This document shows, piece by piece, positions 1 through 5,771 of a DNA stretch of 32,692 nucleotides. The position numbers and the translations under genes were made by a program. A model generated the notes under the pieces. That model did not search any database. It worked only from the letters and a program-made list of their open reading frames with translations, and was not told the origin of the DNA. Position 1 is the stretch's first letter, and every line of letters starts with the position of its first letter. This DNA comes from a virus: positions 1 through 32,692 of IMG/VR virus record IMGVR_UViG_3300030098_004030. One strand, given 5' to 3'.

Positions 1-212
1 AAATCACCAAACCCTATAGACATGGTGATAGCAAAACATTTACAACTCCGGATGGTCATCTCGGGGTTATCTGTCCAGAGCAAACACAATCCTTATCTGG
101 CAAAGAAATAACTCGTCGTAACAAAATCACGTGTAACACGTGCGGATTATGCGCACGAGGCAACACTCACACAACACGATACCGAGCTATTGGCTTTATA
201 CCTCACAACTAA
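1..212 (+). CDS. 3' end of DUF7227-like Cys-rich protein (5' truncated by window edge)
   Basis: Open from the window edge in the frame starting at base 3, giving 69 codons before TAA. The protein ends with a CNTCGLCARGNTH zinc/metal-type cluster and AIGFIPHN, and matches the C-terminus of the complete gene at 31828-32652 almost residue for residue. The first 79 nt equal the corresponding part of that gene; differences begin after the GVICPE motif. This copy has a short linker (about 12 residues) between CPEQTQ and the Cys cluster, where the other copy has about 47. It is followed directly by the repeated CA-rich leader, a hairpin and the next gene. It is either another allele of the gene at the window end or a tandem paralogue. 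Function is unknown; the family name is recalled from its Cys pattern, not searched. Confidence 0.8.
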   Translation, partial: ITKPYRHGDSKTFTTPDGHLGVICPEQTQSLSGKEITRRNKITCNTCGLCARGNTHTTRYRAIGFIPHN

Positions 213-259
213 CACACAACACAACCCGCCCCCTTTAAAGGGGGTATCAACATAAGGAA
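211..259 (+). promoter_or_regulatory. Early leader module: CA-rich stretch, hairpin, SD
   Basis: Consists of a CA-rich stretch AACACACAACACAAC (211-225), a perfect palindrome CCCCCTTTAAAGGGGG (229-244) and the SD AAGGAA (254-259) eight bases before the ATG at 268. There is no T-run after the stem, so it is a poor intrinsic terminator. It more likely acts on mRNA stability or translation, or as a protein-binding leader. The same order recurs at 881-933 and at the window end. Confidence 0.6.
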
Positions 260-267
260 TAAACACA

Positions 268-879
268 ATGAAAATACTAGTAGCCTGTGAAGAATCCCAA
301 AAGGTAACCTCGGCATTTATCGCGCGCGGTTTTGATGCTACATCTATCGACATACAACCCACTCGTGGGTTGTATCCAGAGAAACATATACAAGGGTGTG
401 CGTTGAAAGAAGCGTACTCTGGTCAATATGATATGATGATTGCATTTCCACCCTGCACTTATCTCTCTAAAGTAGGAGCACCATGGTTAACTCGGCACGG
501 GAAATGTAACCTCGAGCGATACTATAAGGGATTAGACGCTCGAGCTTTTTTTATGGCCCTATACAACGCCCCTATAAAATACAAAGCCATTGAAAATCCC
601 ACACCTTTAAAGGTCTTTAAACTACCTCGGCATACTCAAGCTATTCAGCCGTGGCAACATGGCCATCCGTATACCAAGCGTACTCTTTTATGGCTGCATA
701 ACCTACCCCCTTTAAAAGAGACCTCTATAGTCAAACCTCAAAAGGGATGGTGTGATGCCAAGCGCAACCCTAAATATAGGAGCGAGACATTTACAGGCAT
801 AGCCGAGGCCATGGCTGACCAGTGGACAAAGTGCATCCTGTCCACACGTCCAGAGCAGTTAAAGCTATTCGCTCTTTAG
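268..879 (+). CDS. Minimal cytosine-C5-methyltransferase-like protein
   Basis: 203 aa. The N-terminus (ILVACEESQKVTSAF) resembles the SAM-binding motif I region. It has a catalytic-type PPC at residues 61-63 inside IAFPPCTYLS, an ENP at 109-111, and the QPWQHGHPYTKRTLLWL block at about 127-143 typical of short phage proteins annotated as DNA cytosine methyltransferases. It is much shorter than bacterial C5 methyltransferases (usually over 300 aa) and I see no separate target-recognition domain. It may methylate phage DNA as protection or act on another cytosine-containing substrate; no cognate nuclease lies nearby, so it looks like an orphan. It sits in the early arm after the leader module, with SD AAGGAA eight bases upstream of the ATG. 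The end of the gene overlaps a CGCTCTTTA sequence resembling a boxA element. Confidence 0.75.
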   Translation: MKILVACEESQKVTSAFIARGFDATSIDIQPTRGLYPEKHIQGCALKEAYSGQYDMMIAFPPCTYLSKVGAPWLTRHGKCNLERYYKGLDARAFFMALYNAPIKYKAIENPTPLKVFKLPRHTQAIQPWQHGHPYTKRTLLWLHNLPPLKETSIVKPQKGWCDAKRNPKYRSETFTGIAEAMADQWTKCILSTRPEQLKLFAL

Positions 880-880
880 A

Positions 881-933
881 CACACAACACACAACACAAC
901 GCGCCCCCTATATAGGGGGCTTTGCTATAGGAG
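881..933 (+). promoter_or_regulatory. Early leader module: CA-rich stretch, 18-bp palindrome, SD
   Basis: CACACAACACACAACACAAC at 881-900 is followed by the perfect 18-bp palindrome GCCCCCTATATAGGGGGC (903-920) and the SD AGGAG (929-933), five bases before ATG 939. The layout matches 211-259 though the loop sequence differs (TATATA against TTTAAA), which suggests the stem rather than the exact sequence is kept. Confidence 0.6.
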
Positions 934-938
934 TAACC

Positions 939-1184
939 ATGGATGATTATATCGATGACACACCATACAAAATAACCAACCCACCCAATAACCGTGGCCC
1001 CTATAACCTCATGATATACAACACACTGACAGACAACACGAGCTATTATGGTTTTGTCACTGCTCAAACTATACTCGACAAAGTAGGAAGATATATCATA
1101 GGTCACGACTTTACAGAACCTCGTTTTCATGAGACTATAAGCTATCTGCACCTCGTGATTACAATCGAGAATAGTACTCGCTAA
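939..1184 (+). CDS. Hypothetical early protein, 81 aa
   Basis: Begins MDDYIDDTPYKITNPPN at ATG 939, preceded by a strong SD (AGGAG, spacing five). An upstream in-frame start at 822 would run through the end of the methyltransferase-like gene and the palindrome, so it is not used. The product is small, Tyr/Thr/Ile-rich, with no membrane segment and no domain I recognise. It is the last gene before the terminator at 1206, so it closes this early transcription unit together with the methyltransferase-like gene. Function unknown. Confidence 0.7.
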   Translation: MDDYIDDTPYKITNPPNNRGPYNLMIYNTLTDNTSYYGFVTAQTILDKVGRYIIGHDFTEPRFHETISYLHLVITIENSTR

Positions 1185-1192
1185 TATTTTTT

Positions 1193-1236
1193 TGCTCTTT
1201 ATTTTGGCTCGTCTTTATGGCGAGCCTTTTTTATTT
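1193..1236 (+). terminator. Intrinsic terminator with boxA-like sequence upstream
   Basis: Stem GGCTCG (1206-1211) pairs with CGAGCC (1221-1226) around a 9-nt loop and is followed by a T-rich run (TTTTTTATTTT). This is a good rho-independent terminator for the early genes ending at 1184. The sequence TGCTCTTTA at 1193-1201 just before the stem matches the boxA antitermination consensus; that may be chance. Confidence 0.8.
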
Positions 1237-1242
1237 TCTCTA

Positions 1243-1326
1243 CCCGGGGCATCAAACTCGAGTATCAATCCCCCGGGATTACTCTTGCGCATCCCGGTGG
1301 CGCGCTTGATACCAGCTAGCTGGTAT
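1243..1326. promoter_or_regulatory. GC-rich dyad and perfect 18-bp palindrome
   Basis: CCCGGGG (1243-1249) is the inverted complement of CCCCGGG (1271-1277 area). A TATCAA/TTGATA inverted pair brackets the next 45 bases. ATACCAGCTAGCTGGTAT at 1309-1326 is a perfect 18-bp palindrome. None of this is coding. With the repeat array that follows it forms a 220-bp control region between the terminator at 1206 and the gene at 1460. A dimeric regulator site or part of a replication origin are both possible. Confidence 0.55.
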
Positions 1327-1336
1327 GGACACAGCT

Positions 1337-1472
1337 CACAAGAGATCTACACAAGAGACACAAGAGATCTACACAAGAGACACAAGAGTTATTTTTTTAT
1401 TGACACAAGAGACACAAGAGAGTATTATGTTAGGACTATAACACAACACAAGAGGACACATGGACACAAGAG
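1337..1472 (+). repeat. ACACAAGAG direct-repeat array (iteron/operator-like)
   Basis: Eight exact copies of ACACAAGAG start at 1349, 1358, 1371, 1380, 1403, 1412, 1446 and 1464, with a shortened copy at 1337. Six form three abutting doublets (ACACAAGAGACACAAGAG). An AT-rich stretch (TTATTTTTTTAT, 1389-1400) lies between the second and third doublet. The third doublet fills the spacer of the promoter at 1400-1428, and the last two copies flank the ATG at 1460, one of them contributing its SD (AAGAGG). Confidence 0.85.
1400..1428 (+). promoter_or_regulatory. Sigma-70-type early promoter embedded in repeats
   Basis: TTGACA (1400-1405), a 17-nt spacer, then TATTAT (1423-1428): a near-consensus promoter. 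Transcription would start near 1435 and read into the genes at 1460-4958. The spacer consists almost wholly of one ACACAAGAG doublet, so a protein bound there would directly compete with RNA polymerase. Confidence 0.75.
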
Positions 1473-2053
1473 AAATAAAATCCACTGTACACTACATCAC
1501 AAGACGACCACAAGACGACCACAAGTATTTGTCATATCGATTTACATGGCATGGTGCAGGATACAAAACCAATATAATATTTGGTGCTCGGGTACACGCG
1601 CCATACATATTCAGAGACCCACGTTACAAGCTCGCTGCACACACACACCATACATACACCTGTCGCTATTGTGATTGCAATGGTTATGTATATTCAATGC
1701 GCAAAAACCTCAAGACACCAAAGCTCAGACAACATTGCAAACATGTTGACACAGCCATGGACGATGTCCTTGAACGCATGCGCGCATTTCCCCTAGGTCA
1801 ACCAGACCGTATCACATTAGATGACTACAACAACGCGTTACGCACAGCCCATGATAACTATATGGAGGCTATAGACAGACAAGAGGAGTACCCACACAAA
1901 ACAACCTATGCTGAGTATGCTATGCAGATGCGCACGACATATCACAGGCTACAGATAAAGGTCATGACACACCTATCACGCGAGCCACACCTATATGCAC
2001 ACAGCATCCACTGCACACTCAATAACTATCCCCACATCCAGATGATAAAATAA
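1460..2053 (+). CDS. Hypothetical early protein with Cys cluster, 197 aa
   Basis: First gene after the 1400 promoter. Start ATG 1460 has AAGAGG five bases upstream, formed from the last part of a repeat copy. The middle of the protein has TCRYCDCNGY (about residues 67-76) and QHCKH (about 91-95), a possible zinc-binding knuckle; the C-terminal half is helical and rich in His, Tyr and Arg. Near the 5' end an 11-nt out-of-frame duplication gives TRRPQDDHK. It is translationally coupled to the next gene by a TAATG overlap, which supports its reality. I recognise no family. A DNA-binding early regulator or replication accessory protein is possible from context only. Confidence 0.65.
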   Translation: MDTREIKSTVHYITRRPQDDHKYLSYRFTWHGAGYKTNIIFGARVHAPYIFRDPRYKLAAHTHHTYTCRYCDCNGYVYSMRKNLKTPKLRQHCKHVDTAMDDVLERMRAFPLGQPDRITLDDYNNALRTAHDNYMEAIDRQEEYPHKTTYAEYAMQMRTTYHRLQIKVMTHLSREPHLYAHSIHCTLNNYPHIQMIK

Positions 2054-2217
2054 TGAAATACTATCCCAACATTACACTCGAACAGCTCGAGGCAACACTA
2101 CCCTACAATCGCAAACAGCTTTACCTAGCCATCGAACCATACAAGGATGGCTACCTCGTTTTCTTTTGCCTCAAGGCATGGACACAATACCAAGCACAAA
2201 CCACCCAAGGAGAATAG
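2053..2217 (+). CDS. Small hypothetical protein, 54 aa
   Basis: ATG 2053 overlaps the stop of the previous gene (TAATG). The product begins MKYYPNITLEQLEATLP and ends QAQTTQGE. Its 3' end contains the GGAG that serves as SD for the next gene at 2220, so the three genes are tightly coupled. There is no membrane segment or known motif. Confidence 0.65.
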   Translation: MKYYPNITLEQLEATLPYNRKQLYLAIEPYKDGYLVFFCLKAWTQYQAQTTQGE

Positions 2218-2219
2218 AG

Positions 2220-2435
2220 ATGTCAGATATAAGGAAAGTATGCCTACTAGTGCTCGACTACAATAGAGGCGATCTTGATGCCTATCAATTAATAGAACTC
2301 GCCAGTGATATTCTTAACGAATGTGACATGGGGACTGTAAATGTTATTTGTGGCCTACATGCCTATAGAGGTACGAAGGATGATCTCCTACGAGAATACA
2401 AAAGATTACAACAATCAACTACACGAGGAGAATAG
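2220..2435 (+). CDS. Small hypothetical protein, 71 aa
   Basis: Start taken at ATG 2220 (MSDIRKVCLLVLDYNRGDLD), with GGAG seven bases upstream; the upstream in-frame start at 2166 would run through the previous gene without an SD. Acidic, helical, soluble. It ends two bases before the RHH gene and supplies that gene's SD (GAGGAGAATAG). No domain recognised. Placement among small early genes ahead of the primase-helicase suggests host takeover or a replication role, which is inference only. Confidence 0.7.
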   Translation: MSDIRKVCLLVLDYNRGDLDAYQLIELASDILNECDMGTVNVICGLHAYRGTKDDLLREYKRLQQSTTRGE

Positions 2436-2437
2436 AC

Positions 2438-2644
2438 ATGTCTAAATCAAAATGTTACCCACTACAACTCGACCGTCGAGTCTATGCAGCATTTAAAGCA
2501 ATCGCTCAGATAAAAGGAATCACCATGAAAGAAGCAATACGGGATGCACTCGGTCTGTACATCAGCGATAACATCTACCAGCTCGACATCATCCAAGTTA
2601 ATAAAAATCTACTCGCTGAAGAAAAGAAAACTGCCAGAGATTAA
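2438..2644 (+). CDS. Ribbon-helix-helix (CopG/Arc-type) DNA-binding protein candidate
   Basis: 68 aa. MSKSKCYPLQLDRRVYAAFKAIAQIKGITMKEAIRDALGLYI has the RHH pattern: a short beta strand with alternating residues (YPLQL), helix A (DRRVYAAFKAIAQIKG), a turn, and helix B (TMKEAIRDALGLYI). Such proteins bind DNA as dimers, often at tandem direct or inverted repeats. It lies about 1 kb from the ACACAAGAG array, in the transcript probably driven by the promoter inside that array, so it is a natural candidate for autoregulation. Its stop codon lies in the loop of a 10-bp stem. Assigned by pattern, without a search. Confidence 0.65.
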   Translation: MSKSKCYPLQLDRRVYAAFKAIAQIKGITMKEAIRDALGLYISDNIYQLDIIQVNKNLLAEEKKTARD

Positions 2645-2659
2645 ACATTTCTCTGGCAG
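2631..2659 (+). promoter_or_regulatory. Stem-loop with the RHH stop codon in its loop
   Basis: CTGCCAGAGA (2631-2640) pairs perfectly with TCTCTGGCAG (2650-2659) across a 9-nt loop that contains the TAA of the RHH gene (2642-2644). No T-run follows (CCACACTATTT), so it is not a standard terminator. It may stabilise the upstream mRNA, attenuate reading into the primase-helicase gene, or be a DNA operator. Confidence 0.6.
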
Positions 2660-2702
2660 CCACACTATTTAAACACAACACTTGACAAAGAAGAATAAAA
2701 CA

Positions 2703-4958
2703 ATGACAAGCTTTAACAATATACCACACAAATATATTACTGACCAGAAAATAAAATACACTGAATGGAAATACCCAGCCAGTCTACACCCTGCACCACG
2801 CGGACAATGGGTTAGGTCACAACTCAGTAATGCTAGACACGATACAATGACACCCAGTATTGCTTTTCAAGACGTGCTGATAACCACAGATGCTAGGACA
2901 CAACAACGTGGACAAAAAATATACGAGCTGGGCAAAGAACAATTTCCCCTGTTCGCTCCTGTCACATGGATAAATACTAATGGTCGTCGTATCAAAACCA
3001 ATGTCGAGCAGGTCAATGCACTGGTCTGGGATATAGACGGCATGTTAGCTGAGGATATGCAGGCACTGTTACATGGCATAAAGGACTTATGCCACGTGGC
3101 CTATACCTCTTACTCACACCTATCTGAGTACAAGGGATACCGTCACGCGTGTCGTATCATCGTCGCTATCTCCAGACCTATACTGGCCAGAGAATATCCT
3201 ATCGTCTGGCGAGCTATGAAACGATATATACCTACAGACATACAGACGAAGGACTGTTCCCGTCTATGGTTCTATCCCTCGTCTCTCGATACTCGTAAAC
3301 ACAATGCGTACATTGTATCATCGGATGGTAGCATGTTAGACATAGATGCAATCGTACAGGACAAAGCAAACATGGTACAAATATCGAGCAATCAAATATC
3401 GACAGAGCATAAACAGCAGCAGTTCTTTCCACCACAGCACACCACACCTGCACCCAATAACACTGATCGATATAGATTGATACGCGCTCCACAACACCTA
3501 CCCATCCGCGCTGCTGATGGTGAGATCAAACCTTTCTCATGGTTCATATCACACTGGGAAGACCTACCCAAGCACACCACAGGTAACTATCAATGCTACG
3601 CACGTGGTAGTGGTAGTGTGGGTAGTGCATTTATATCTCGTACCGTGGACATATGGGGTGTAGCTCGCTACAGACTGACAGAGTGTAACTCAAACAAAAC
3701 ACACCTTGATTGTATCAATACTGATGGTGGACTAGAGATTAAATATGGTGACAAAAATGTTAGCTGGTCATACCTCAAATCCGCAGATAACCTCGCTCTT
3801 ATGCTACCTCTTTTTGAGCAGAAATATAACCTCAAGATATGGCAATGCGAGATCAGACAGCAGATCTACATAGGTGATCAGCCATTGACTGACGCGCTCG
3901 AGGTAGACATCATGAATAAACTTAGGGTCGCCTATTTCCCCAGCCAGACATTACAGTTAGCCATGATAAAACAGGCGATACAAATACATGCACACACCAA
4001 TACCCGTAACCCTATTGTCGAGTACCTCAATGGGCTAGTATGGGATGGTAAACCACGCATCAACAATATGCTGATCAAGTACATGAAAGCACCTGACACA
4101 CTGCTATCACGTACCTATTCTCGTAAATGGATGATCAGTGCAGTAGCGCGAGCACTCACACCCGGGTGTGAGGTACACACCATGCTCGTTTTAAAAGCCG
4201 GACAAGGACACGGGAAAGGAACATTTTTTAAAACACTATCTGGTCGCTGCCAATATACCAACTACCCATGGTACAACAGCAGCAAAATAAACATCGGTGA
4301 GAAAGATGGGCGCTCAATCCTACGCACAGCATGGATACACGAGATGGCTGAGCTGGCATCACTAGCCAAAAAAGATGCGAACCTCATAAAAAACTTTCTC
4401 GACGAGGCATTTGATACGTATCGACGCGTGTACACGACACACGAAGTAAAGCTACCTCGCTGTTGTGTATTCGCTGGATCAGCCAATGACGATGATCTAC
4501 AAATATTTAAGGACAAAACCGGATCACGTCGGTACTGGTATCTCGTACTAGACTATATCAAAAACACTATGGCATTTGATGCGGGCGAGCTACTGTACAA
4601 TAGAGACCAGCTATGGGCTGAAGCGGTACACGCGTACAAGAAGAATGGTGAGCAGTGGCATCTAACTAAAGCTGAGGAAGATATGAGAGAGGCATACAAC
4701 AATAGCTACACTATTGAAGGTGTTCATGAGACACTCGTACAGGACTATATTGCAGCGCTCGATGAGGAAGATGTAAAGTTTTTGAATATGCCAGACATGA
4801 TAGCAGAGATCTACGGTAACAATCCCTCTCTCAAACCTGTGAGCAATCCCAACTACTACCCATCACTGCTGCTGAGATATGGTTGTCAGCTCGTCAATGG
4901 TGGTAAGAGATGCCGTCGCCTAAAAAAAAATAAAAGTGGGTGGTGGTCTATCCCCTAG
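2703..4958 (+). CDS. Primase (PrimPol-like) fused to VapE-type superfamily 3-like helicase
   Basis: 751 aa from ATG 2703; a TTG at 2682 would add seven residues but lacks an SD, while ATG 2703 has the same AAGAAGAATAAA-type leader as other early genes. The N-terminal part resembles an archaeo-eukaryotic primase: ALVWDID (about 106-112, metal-binding Asp pair), TSYSHL (135-140), RHACRIIVAISRPI (147-160) and TKDCSRLWFYP (182-192). The C-terminal part is a virulence-associated-E type ATPase: Walker A AGQGHGKGT (499-507), WIHEMAEL (about 544-551), FAGSAN (590-595) and an arginine-finger type TGSRRYW (606-612). It probably unwinds and primes phage DNA at the origin for a host polymerase, as no phage polymerase is present. 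It is the last plus-strand gene before a terminator. Confidence 0.85.
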   Translation: MTSFNNIPHKYITDQKIKYTEWKYPASLHPAPRGQWVRSQLSNARHDTMTPSIAFQDVLITTDARTQQRGQKIYELGKEQFPLFAPVTWINTNGRRIKTNVEQVNALVWDIDGMLAEDMQALLHGIKDLCHVAYTSYSHLSEYKGYRHACRIIVAISRPILAREYPIVWRAMKRYIPTDIQTKDCSRLWFYPSSLDTRKHNAYIVSSDGSMLDIDAIVQDKANMVQISSNQISTEHKQQQFFPPQHTTPAPNNTDRYRLIRAPQHLPIRAADGEIKPFSWFISHWEDLPKHTTGNYQCYARGSGSVGSAFISRTVDIWGVARYRLTECNSNKTHLDCINTDGGLEIKYGDKNVSWSYLKSADNLALMLPLFEQKYNLKIWQCEIRQQIYIGDQPLTDALEVDIMNKLRVAYFPSQTLQLAMIKQAIQIHAHTNTRNPIVEYLNGLVWDGKPRINNMLIKYMKAPDTLLSRTYSRKWMISAVARALTPGCEVHTMLVLKAGQGHGKGTFFKTLSGRCQYTNYPWYNSSKINIGEKDGRSILRTAWIHEMAELASLAKKDANLIKNFLDEAFDTYRRVYTTHEVKLPRCCVFAGSANDDDLQIFKDKTGSRRYWYLVLDYIKNTMAFDAGELLYNRDQLWAEAVHAYKKNGEQWHLTKAEEDMREAYNNSYTIEGVHETLVQDYIAALDEEDVKFLNMPDMIAEIYGNNPSLKPVSNPNYYPSLLLRYGCQLVNGGKRCRRLKKNKSGWWSIP

Positions 4959-4983
4959 GATATTTTATTACTACTGAAGATAG

Positions 4984-5011
4984 CCCGTCCTAGAGACGGG
5001 TTTATTTTTTT
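4984..5011 (+). terminator. Intrinsic terminator between convergent arms
   Basis: CCCGTC (4984-4989), loop CTAGA, GACGGG (4995-5000), then TTTATTTTTTT. It ends the plus-strand transcript of the primase-helicase gene just before the converging minus-strand gene. No matching T-run exists on the other strand. Confidence 0.85.
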
Positions 5012-5013
5012 AA

Positions 5014-5646
5014 CTACACTGGATTTTCTAGGAGGGTATAGCTGTATTTATCACCTAACCCATGGTGATACTGCAGGTGACACAACGATATGAGACGTGC
5101 CCAATCCACAGGTGATCGTATCACCTGACAGCCCGAAGAGTAATACTGTGTGCTGTCCACCAGCTTATAGGGATGGGCACGATGACAGTTTAGACCGAAC
5201 CAACCGGTATCCTCTGAGACATGATCAGAGATACCATCCTCATTATTGTCATGATCAGAGATACCATCCTCATTATTGTCACGATATACTGTGACCACTG
5301 CACCTCGTTGACACAACGCGAGGTATTTCCCACGGTGCATGTCTAGCTTCCACACACCACGATACTGGCCAGCTTTTAAAATAGCCACACCTTTTTTATT
5401 GGTTGGATCGAGATGTTGTTCCATGGATGCATCGGTGGTGCACTCATAGTCCTCCTGTATCCATTGGCCCTGTTCACGATAGATAACATAAAACCGATCA
5501 TCAAACCGACCAGCTATTCTCGATGGACTGCGCACACCAATTAGATTTAAATCATAATCTTGGAGTTTTGTAAATACCGTATAGCCAAGACTACGACAAA
5601 CAGACAAGAGACCGGGTTCTTGTTCGCCCCAATTTTTATAGTTCAT
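5014..5646 (-). CDS. L,D-peptidase (YkuD-like) lysin candidate with internal repeat
   Basis: 210 aa. The conserved core reads LIGVRS (about 35-40), FDDRFYVIY (48-56), ECTTDAS (68-74), AILKAGQY (88-95), HRGKYLALCQRG (104-115), GWFGLNCHRA (148-157) and SSGCQVI (170-176). His155 followed by Ser-Gly-Cys173 is the layout of L,D-transpeptidase/carboxypeptidase catalytic sites (H...SxGC), so cleavage or exchange of peptidoglycan peptides is the likely role. It ends the late arm, downstream of the holin candidate, which fits an endolysin. Residues 123-142 are an exact tandem duplication of DNNEDGISDH (see repeat entry). ATG 5646 overlaps the TGA of the Lys-rich small gene. No signal peptide, so export would need the holin. 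Assignment by motif only. Confidence 0.55.
   Translation of the reverse strand: MNYKNWGEQEPGLLSVCRSLGYTVFTKLQDYDLNLIGVRSPSRIAGRFDDRFYVIYREQGQWIQEDYECTTDASMEQHLDPTNKKGVAILKAGQYRGVWKLDMHRGKYLALCQRGAVVTVYRDNNEDGISDHDNNEDGISDHVSEDTGWFGLNCHRAHPYKLVDSTQYYSSGCQVIRSPVDWARLISLCHLQYHHGLGDKYSYTLLENPV
5221..5280. repeat. Exact 30-bp tandem duplication inside the lysin candidate
   Basis: Bases 5221-5250 and 5251-5280 are identical, encoding DNNEDGISDH twice on the minus strand. The unit resembles an Asp/Asn/Gly calcium-loop motif (DxNxDGxSD). Perfect identity implies a very recent duplication or polymerase slippage, or an assembly artefact. Confidence 0.95.
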
Positions 5647-5771
5647 TTCTTCTTCTTCTTCTTCTTTGCGTAAATCGCAGCCTGTTGTTTCTTAGCCTTC
5701 GCTTTACTCATTGCCTTTTTTGTTTTGGTGTTCTTTACTTTGTATCCACCTTTGACTTTTTTGATAGGCAT
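5643..5771 (-). CDS. Small Lys-rich conserved phage protein, 42 aa
   Basis: MPIKKVKGGYKVKNTKTKKA at the start and QQAAIYAKKKKKKK at the end. It strongly resembles a widespread family of tiny phage proteins beginning MPxKKVKGGY and ending with an AIYAS-type motif; function unknown. ATG 5771 has a strong SD (GAGGGG) six bases upstream. Its 5' half overlaps the end of the XRE-like gene by 68 bp in another frame, and its stop overlaps the lysin start (ATGA). The final seven lysine codons (AAG repeats) probably also serve as the lysin SD. Confidence 0.75.
   Translation of the reverse strand: MPIKKVKGGYKVKNTKTKKAMSKAKAKKQQAAIYAKKKKKKK

Noticed and set aside
1-244. Exact direct terminal repeat
   Set aside because: The copies at the two ends differ in length by about 100 bases and by substitutions, so they are not an exact terminal repeat.
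1192-1674. 160-codon plus-strand frame
   Set aside because: It runs through the terminator, palindrome, promoter and repeats, has no SD, and overlaps the better-supported gene at 1460 in another frame; its charged repeats are by-products of ACACAAGAG.
2682-2702. TTG start adding seven residues to the primase-helicase
   Set aside because: No SD upstream, whereas ATG 2703 has the spacing and AAGAAGAATAAA-type leader of other early genes.
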